Shown here: piece by piece, positions 22,371-27,076 of the stretch
Layout of the letters: the number at the start of each line of letters is the position of its first letter
Position numbering within the stretch: the first letter of the stretch is position 1
From: Clostridia bacterium
GTDB taxonomy: Bacteria; Bacillota; Clostridia; Oscillospirales; Acutalibacteraceae
NCBI GenBank assembly: GCA_900766945.1
Contig: CAAFXD010000152.1
Location: forward strand, 1-27,076
Direction of reading: 5' to 3'
Length of the DNA: 27,076 nt
Translations under genes and position numbers: made by a program
Notes under the pieces: generated by a model
What the model was told of the DNA's origin: nothing
The model's input: only the letters and a program-made list of their open reading frames with translations
Databases searched by the model: none

Positions 22371-22399
22371 ATTGTAACATATTTTTGACAGCATTTCAT
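22371..22399 (-). promoter_or_regulatory. Probable sigma-A promoter of the PBP-pyr-ruvX operon
   Basis: On the minus strand ATGAAA (22399-22394), 17 bases, then TACAAT (22376-22371) form an acceptable vegetative promoter about 50 bases before the PBP start. No PyrR-binding attenuator or pyrimidine leader peptide is visible between it and the gene. Confidence 0.5.
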
Positions 22400-22477
22400 T
22401 AAAAATTTCCAAATTTCCCTGAAATTTAATAAAATTAACCTACTCTGCACAAAATAAGGCGGAAAGGATGTGCCATT

Positions 22478-22798
22478 ATGCAAAAAACACTGTTAAAATG
22501 CATTGGTATCGTTGCATGTTCGTTGGTCGTTGTCACCGCAGTCGGGGTGTTTTCTCTTTCCGCAGGGGAAACAAAAGATACCGTACAGCAAAACACCAAA
22601 GTCTCTGTTCCGAAATACACCTTTACCGTCTATCAAAACAAGCTTGCGCTGTATGAAAGAGGCTTCGCCATGCCCGTAGAAATTTTCGATGTATATTTAG
22701 ACACGCTCCCGAAAGAGGAACAGAATAAAATTAAAGCAGGCATTTGTGCAGATAGTGACGCAGAAATTCAAAAAATTATTGAAGATTACACCAGTTGA
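22478..22798 (+). CDS. BofC C-terminal-domain-like small membrane or secreted protein
   Basis: This 106-residue protein has an N-terminal hydrophobic segment (about residues 6-28) and then a compact domain reading YTFTVYQNKLALYERGF, PVEIFDVYLDTLPKEEQ and KAGICADSDAEIQKIIEDY. The pattern of a short beta-hairpin, a conserved xVYxDxLP and a final helix resembles the C-terminal domain of BofC, the forespore protein that restrains SpoIVB and thereby sigma-K activation in Bacillus. Short BofC-domain proteins are common in spore-forming Clostridia. Whether this one acts in sporulation is inference. GGAAAGGA precedes the ATG. Its last 13 bases overlap the 3' end of the convergent glycosidase gene. 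No terminator is visible. Confidence 0.7.
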   Translation: MQKTLLKCIGIVACSLVVVTAVGVFSLSAGETKDTVQQNTKVSVPKYTFTVYQNKLALYERGFAMPVEIFDVYLDTLPKEEQNKIKAGICADSDAEIQKIIEDYTS

Positions 22799-25494
22799 AT
22801 ACGGATTTCTGCATTTTTGCAACCCTTCGGCAGGGTGATTTCAAGCATACCGTCAAACCGAGCCGTAAAAACGGCGGGCGCACCGTTTAACGTTACGCTG
22901 TAACTGCCGTTTTCCGCCATCACGACCAGCAAGGCACCATCATATGCGCCTGCATTCGTGAAACGGCCGCAAAACGCGGTATATGCATCGTTAAATGCAG
23001 CGCTTTCACAAAATGTATCAAAACCGCTTTGATAGGTACCCGGTGTAAAATAGGCGGCAGACCAAAGGTTAATCGGCGCGGAAAGCCCACCGAAATTGTG
23101 AAACCACCCGCCGCGGCCCGTTTCAATGCTGAACATCTCAAAGGTATAGTAGGAATATTCCACCTCGCGTTTCCACGCATTGAGGGCGGTTTCGGCAATT
23201 TTGTAAGCAAAATCGGTTTCGCCGAGGTCTAACATCGTTTTCCACACAAACCATTGGTGCGAAAGCCATACATTGCCGTTCCAATAGCCGTTGGGCAAAT
23301 AATAACCTGCCGTTCTGTCTACGGCACTGATGCCGACAGGGGTAAACAACTCGGTATCGCTTTTTAAATGCCCGAGGATGCGTTCTTTTTGTGCTTCGGT
23401 CACTGCGCCCGCCATCAACGGGTAAATCCCGTCCATGGTTTTGTTGAGGTTTTCCCCATCGTTTGCGCGAAGCTGTGCCTGCGGATTGCCGTCTTTGTCA
23501 TGCACCACGTAGGAAAAATAACCGCATTGCTCGTCCCAAGACCATTTTTGCAAAGCCTCTGTCAGACGGTCTATATCCGCCTGAAAAATTGCCACATCTT
23601 CGTCTTTTTCGAGATGTTCGGCCACGGTTTTGAGTATTTTCGCAGTACGAATGACCTGGGAGGAAGAAATCGCAGGCGCGCAAACACGCTGTAAATTCTC
23701 TTGATACATGGCTTTTTGCGGCGGTAAATCGTCCATACCGCTACAATTATAGAAATAGTCGAAGGTGGTTGTCAGCCCGCTTTTAAACTTTGCGGTGGTA
23801 GACCCGTTGATTTTCCCCGCCAGGAAATCATAGAACAATTTTGCACGGCTGTAATACCTGTACAATTCCGTCTTTTCGTTGGTATGATTGAGCATTTCAA
23901 AATATTGGTAGATATGCACGGGTACGGGAGAGCCGTGGAGTAAAAAGGCATAGTCGGGGTTATCCTCGGTGCTGAAATACATATCGAGAATTCCGTCGGC
24001 AATTTTCGGCGCATACAGTGCCATATCCAAACCGATAAAGCCCGAATCCCATGTGTAAAAGGAATCCCAACGCTTGCCGGGGGTGTGATGTACAACATAC
24101 TCCCCGTGCAAATACAGCGGATACACCGTGTTTTGGAACATTGCCGCACGCAAAAGCTGATTGGAGAATGCATACTTTTCCCCGGCTTTGGTATACACAA
24201 GTTTTTCCAAACTCTCCGCGGCATTTTGATATATGGTTTCGTATTCTGACACGGTTTGATATTCTGCTTCGTCGTAAGAAATCACAGCATATTCGGTTTT
24301 TTCTTCACCGGGCTCGATAAATATGGTATGCACAACCGTGTTGTGATAAAATCCGTCGTCGCTGTGCTTCTCGGAAAAAGACCCCGAGAACTGTTCGAGC
24401 ATATCCCCAAAACTTTCGTCCGGCTGGGTAATACGCGAGGTCGGGCTGTCCTCCAACGCGCCTGTGGGGAAATTGCGAAACCGTGTGGAGTCGTTAAAGG
24501 TGCGTAAAACAAACGGTTTTTCTACTCCGTCATACCGATAAACCGCTTTCGCACCGTCCGAATAAAGTGCGGTTTGGATTTGCGGCACAAAAGGATGTTT
24601 CTCCGTTTTGCAAACAATTTGCATAGCGTCCGATTGCTCCGTCACCGCCAAAAAGTCCAATTCCACGCCGCCCGTGCCGAGGGAAACAAAAGAAAAATCC
24701 AAAGTATCCTGTTCTGCGTGCGGCAAAGCAATTTGCACCGTTTGCAAACCGTTGTGTGTGGCAGGAAACACAATGGTTGTTTTCCCGTTCAGCGCAAAGG
24801 AGCTGTCTTTTTCCCCTGTTGTTTGATAGCGTACGGTTAAAACAGGATTTTCAAATGCAGAGATACCGTCAAATACATAGGATACGCTGTCCCCTGCTTC
24901 CTCTCCGAATTTCGGGAACTTTTGCAAAATATACCGGTTATTATCTCGGTCGCCAAGCCCACGGTGGTCTGTGAACGCATCGTCAAAAAATTCGCCCTTG
25001 TGCAATGCGTCCATGACCTGCTTGTCCCATGGACGGCGGGTGTGGTAATCGAAGGTTACATAATCCAAAGCCTTTTTAAAAATACATTTTTCAGGCAAGG
25101 ACACAGTTGTTGTATATTTTGAGGGGAATTCAAGTGCGGAAAAATAATTCACAAGGCAGTTTTGCGGCAATTCGGAATGGTTGACAAGCAATGTGCGCAC
25201 CAAAACACTGTCCTCGGTCAGCTTTGTGAAAGAAACATCAGCATAAATCTTGTCTTTCCACTCCAAGTCACAGCGATAGGAATAGTGTGTGTAATCCGCT
25301 TTTGCCGTCCAAGGATGTACCCCCACGGGAATGGTCACATTCGGCGGGCAAGTGTTGGTGTTACTGACGGCAGGGCTCACCACCAAATCAAATCGCACAC
25401 CTTTTTCACTTGCATGGTCAGTGATACGGGAGATACCGCTGTATTTTTTGGAATACGGCCCCCAAAGCGGCATCAAATTCTGCATTTTTGTCAT
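22786..25494 (-). CDS. GH63-related MGH1-like glycoside hydrolase
   Basis: This large cytoplasmic protein (902 residues, no signal peptide) has an N-terminal beta-sandwich region of about 430 residues and a C-terminal (alpha/alpha)6 barrel. The barrel carries GKRWDSFYTWDSGFIGLDMA near residue 475, NDGENLNKTMDGIYPLMAGA and YLPNGYWNGNVWLSHQWFVW near 730, then FEMFSIETGRGGWFHNFGG. These are signatures of the inverting GH63/mannosylglycerate-hydrolase-like group and the related amylo-1,6-glucosidase families. The Asp in TWDSGF and the Glu in FSIETGRG are candidate catalytic acid and base. The C-terminal 60 residues form a small beta domain. Substrate specificity cannot be read from sequence; an alpha-glucoside or alpha-mannoside is likely. 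It has its own promoter at 25533-25561. With the fucosidase it suggests glycan foraging. Confidence 0.8.
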   Translation of the reverse strand: MTKMQNLMPLWGPYSKKYSGISRITDHASEKGVRFDLVVSPAVSNTNTCPPNVTIPVGVHPWTAKADYTHYSYRCDLEWKDKIYADVSFTKLTEDSVLVRTLLVNHSELPQNCLVNYFSALEFPSKYTTTVSLPEKCIFKKALDYVTFDYHTRRPWDKQVMDALHKGEFFDDAFTDHRGLGDRDNNRYILQKFPKFGEEAGDSVSYVFDGISAFENPVLTVRYQTTGEKDSSFALNGKTTIVFPATHNGLQTVQIALPHAEQDTLDFSFVSLGTGGVELDFLAVTEQSDAMQIVCKTEKHPFVPQIQTALYSDGAKAVYRYDGVEKPFVLRTFNDSTRFRNFPTGALEDSPTSRITQPDESFGDMLEQFSGSFSEKHSDDGFYHNTVVHTIFIEPGEEKTEYAVISYDEAEYQTVSEYETIYQNAAESLEKLVYTKAGEKYAFSNQLLRAAMFQNTVYPLYLHGEYVVHHTPGKRWDSFYTWDSGFIGLDMALYAPKIADGILDMYFSTEDNPDYAFLLHGSPVPVHIYQYFEMLNHTNEKTELYRYYSRAKLFYDFLAGKINGSTTAKFKSGLTTTFDYFYNCSGMDDLPPQKAMYQENLQRVCAPAISSSQVIRTAKILKTVAEHLEKDEDVAIFQADIDRLTEALQKWSWDEQCGYFSYVVHDKDGNPQAQLRANDGENLNKTMDGIYPLMAGAVTEAQKERILGHLKSDTELFTPVGISAVDRTAGYYLPNGYWNGNVWLSHQWFVWKTMLDLGETDFAYKIAETALNAWKREVEYSYYTFEMFSIETGRGGWFHNFGGLSAPINLWSAAYFTPGTYQSGFDTFCESAAFNDAYTAFCGRFTNAGAYDGALLVVMAENGSYSVTLNGAPAVFTARFDGMLEITLPKGCKNAEIRIQLV

Positions 25495-25532
25495 ACTTTT
25501 CCCCCTAAGCGCAAAAAATTCAATCGCAAAGC

Positions 25533-25561
25533 ATTATAAAACAAAATTCCATATAAAGCAA
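25533..25561 (-). promoter_or_regulatory. Sigma-A type promoter for the glycosidase gene
   Basis: On the minus strand TTGCTT (25561-25556), 17 bases and TATAAT (25538-25533) are followed about 32 bases later by TAGGGGG and the ATG at 25494. Confidence 0.65.
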
Positions 25562-25616
25562 CAAAATACTGAAATTTAATGCTTTTGAAATTTTTCCGAC
25601 TTTCTCGGATTTATAG

Positions 25617-25646
25617 TTGCATTTTGCGGTAAAAGAGGTATATAAT
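25617..25646 (+). promoter_or_regulatory. Sigma-A type promoter for the threonine ammonia-lyase gene
   Basis: TTGCAT (25617-25622), 18 bases, then TATAAT (25641-25646). A start near 25653 gives a leader of about 30 nt, which argues for the ATG at 25683 over the in-frame ATG at 25617, because the latter lies in the promoter itself. Confidence 0.65.
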
Positions 25647-25682
25647 GGTTTGCAAACATTGGTTGAAAGAAGAGATAAAACT

Positions 25683-26882
25683 ATGCTGACGCTTGACAAG
25701 GTGTATCACGCATCATTTCAATTAAAGGATGTTATCCGCCGTACAGATATGATTATGGCGCCGAAAATCAACCCCGACTGCGAAGTGCATTTAAAAACCG
25801 AAAATTTGCAGGTCACGGGTTCGTTCAAGGTACGCGGTGCGGCATATAAGATTTCGCAGTTATCTGACGAAGAAAGAGCCAAAGGCGTTATCGCCTGTTC
25901 TGCGGGCAATCACGCGCAGGGCGTAGCGCTTGCCGCCACCAAAAACGGAATTAAATCTTTAATTTGCCTGCCCGACGGCGCGCCGATTTCCAAAGTGGAG
26001 GCAACCCGTAAATACGGCGCAGATATTTGCCTTGTGGAGGGCGTTTACGACGACGCTTACAACCGCGCTTTGCAGTTAAAAGATGAAAAAGGCTATACCT
26101 TTATTCACCCGTTTAATGACGAAGATGTCATTGCGGGGCAAGGCACAATCGGTTTAGAAATTTTAGAGCAGTTGCCGGATGTAGATGTCGTTATCGTCCC
26201 CATCGGCGGCGGCGGACTGATTTCGGGTGTTGCATTTGCGATTAAAGCACTCAATCCGAAAGTAAAGGTCTACGGCGTGCAAGCGGCAGGCGCACCGAGT
26301 ATGCTCAAATCCGTTTCAGACGGTAAAATTGTAAAATTAGACGAGGTTTCTACGATTGCAGACGGGATTGCCGTAAAAGAGCCCGGTGATGTCACATTCG
26401 ATATGTGCCAAAAATATGTAGACGGGATTGTGACGGTTTCCGAGGATGAAATTGCGGCGGCCATTCTCGCCTTGATTGAACAGCAAAAGCTCATTGCCGA
26501 GGGCGCGGGCGCGGTTTCCGTTGCGGCGGCGATGTTTAATAAAGTGGACATTAAAGGCAAAAAGGTTTGCTGTTTGGTTTCCGGCGGTAACATTGATGTG
26601 ACCATTCTTTCGCGTGTGATTAAACGCGGCTTGTTGAAATCCGGCAGAACCTACTCGCTTACCATTGAGTTGCTTGACAAGCCCGGTCAGTTAAAGGGCG
26701 TTGCTGACACGATTGCAAGCGAGGGCGGTAACATTATTTCCGTCCACCATGAACGCGCTTCGGAGGGCTCGGACATCAACGGCTGTTATTTGCGCTTGGT
26801 TTTGGAGACGCGCAATTTTGAACACATTGAAGCTATTAAAAACGCCTTAATTTCCAAAGGCTATCAAATCAAAGCATATTGA
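25683..26882 (+). CDS. ilvA: Threonine ammonia-lyase (PLP-dependent, ACT-domain form)
   Basis: The enzyme converts L-threonine to 2-oxobutanoate and ammonia, via an enamine/imine released to solution. From the ATG at 25683 it has 399 residues, the size of the single-ACT medium form. The PLP Lys49 lies in LQVTGSFKVRGAAY, with IACSAGNHAQGVALAA and the phosphate loop VPIGGGGLISGVA. Residues from about 325 form an ACT domain (LTIELLDKPGQLKGVADTIA), which in this family allows allosteric control. The 2-oxobutanoate may feed isoleucine synthesis or propionate formation; the single ACT and lack of ilv neighbours do not decide, so the name tdcB is possible. ridA follows after 18 bases and clears the enamine product. 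Confidence 0.95.
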   Translation: MLTLDKVYHASFQLKDVIRRTDMIMAPKINPDCEVHLKTENLQVTGSFKVRGAAYKISQLSDEERAKGVIACSAGNHAQGVALAATKNGIKSLICLPDGAPISKVEATRKYGADICLVEGVYDDAYNRALQLKDEKGYTFIHPFNDEDVIAGQGTIGLEILEQLPDVDVVIVPIGGGGLISGVAFAIKALNPKVKVYGVQAAGAPSMLKSVSDGKIVKLDEVSTIADGIAVKEPGDVTFDMCQKYVDGIVTVSEDEIAAAILALIEQQKLIAEGAGAVSVAAAMFNKVDIKGKKVCCLVSGGNIDVTILSRVIKRGLLKSGRTYSLTIELLDKPGQLKGVADTIASEGGNIISVHHERASEGSDINGCYLRLVLETRNFEHIEAIKNALISKGYQIKAY

Positions 26883-26900
26883 GTTTAGGAGGAATAAAAC

Positions 26901-27076
26901 ATGATTGAAACCGTACATACCGACAATGCCCCCGCGGCAATCGGCCCGTATTCTCAGGCAAAAATTGCAAACGGCATTTTGTATGCTTCCGGTCAAATTG
27001 CGATTAATCCCGCAACAAGCGAAGTGGAAGCAACTACTATTGAGGGGCAAACCGAACAGGTGTGCAAAAACATCGG
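26901..27076 (+). CDS. ridA: RidA enamine/imine deaminase, 3' end outside the window
   Basis: The visible 58 residues read MIETVHTDNAPAAIGPYSQA, then ILYASGQIAINPATSEV and EQVCKNIG, which is the N-terminal half of the RidA (YjgF/YER057c/UK114) family. RidA hydrolyses reactive 2-aminoacrylate-type enamines released by PLP enzymes such as threonine ammonia-lyase, encoded directly upstream. AGGAGG lies eight bases before the ATG. The gene is cut by the window edge. Confidence 0.93.
   Translation, partial: MIETVHTDNAPAAIGPYSQAKIANGILYASGQIAINPATSEVEATTIEGQTEQVCKNI

Noticed and set aside
22435..22620. Minus-strand 61-codon frame opposite the BofC-like gene
   Set aside because: It has no ribosome site or homology and is antisense to a gene with a clear hydrophobic segment and domain.
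1..27076. CRISPR array, tRNA, rRNA, insertion sequence, phage or toxin-antitoxin genes
   Set aside because: I looked on both strands and saw no direct-repeat array, cloverleaf, transposase or integrase motif, or paired small toxin/antitoxin frames.

Overview
The window looks like chromosome from an endospore-forming Clostridia species, probably near the Oscillospirales/Ruminococcaceae. The reasons are the spoIIGA-sigE pair, a BofC-type small protein, strong AGGAGG ribosome sites, frequent GTG/TTG starts and moderate GC. This placement is inference, since no rRNA or marker set is present. There are no tRNA or rRNA genes, insertion sequences, CRISPR arrays or phage genes, and no gene-free stretch over 300 bases.

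Layout. Bases 1-209 hold the terminator of a gene that lies outside the window, plus a 14-bp palindrome. At 210-3842 a GH29 alpha-L-fucosidase (-) and a secreted alpha/beta-hydrolase (+) diverge from a shared promoter region. At 3899-9842, all on the minus strand, are an MBOAT O-acyltransferase, a short DHHW-like anchor protein lacking the usual catalytic part, a three-gene flavoprotein module (GlpA-like, pyridine nucleotide-disulfide oxidoreductase, DUF1667 Fe-S protein) and a membrane-anchored C39-like cysteine peptidase. At 9948-11508 lie spoIIGA and sigE, overlapping by 38 nt, with a promoter-like TATAAT inside the loop of the terminator that ends the upstream operon.

At 11590-22320 one tightly packed minus-strand operon runs ponA-like PBP1, pyrC, pyrF, carA, carB, pyrK, pyrD, ruvX. 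At 22478-25494 a BofC-like gene (+) and a GH63/MGH1-like glycosidase (-) converge and overlap by 13 nt. The right end carries threonine ammonia-lyase and the start of ridA, which together deaminate threonine and remove the reactive enamine.

The most remarkable content is the CarA/CarB pair. Both are intact, in frame and full length or nearly so, and they are translationally coupled by an ATGA overlap. Yet the glutaminase Cys-His-Glu triad of CarA is Gly-Thr-Asn, and both ATP-grasp sites of CarB have lost the Glu/Asn/Arg metal and phosphate ligands. The second site also lacks about 58 residues, including its nucleotide-binding loop. The scaffold, the oligomerisation domain and the C-terminal allosteric domain remain recognisable. 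Every other pyrimidine enzyme in the operon keeps its catalytic residues, and pyrB is absent. I read this as a paired carbamoyl-phosphate synthetase pseudoenzyme kept inside a pyrimidine operon, with an unknown and possibly regulatory or structural role.
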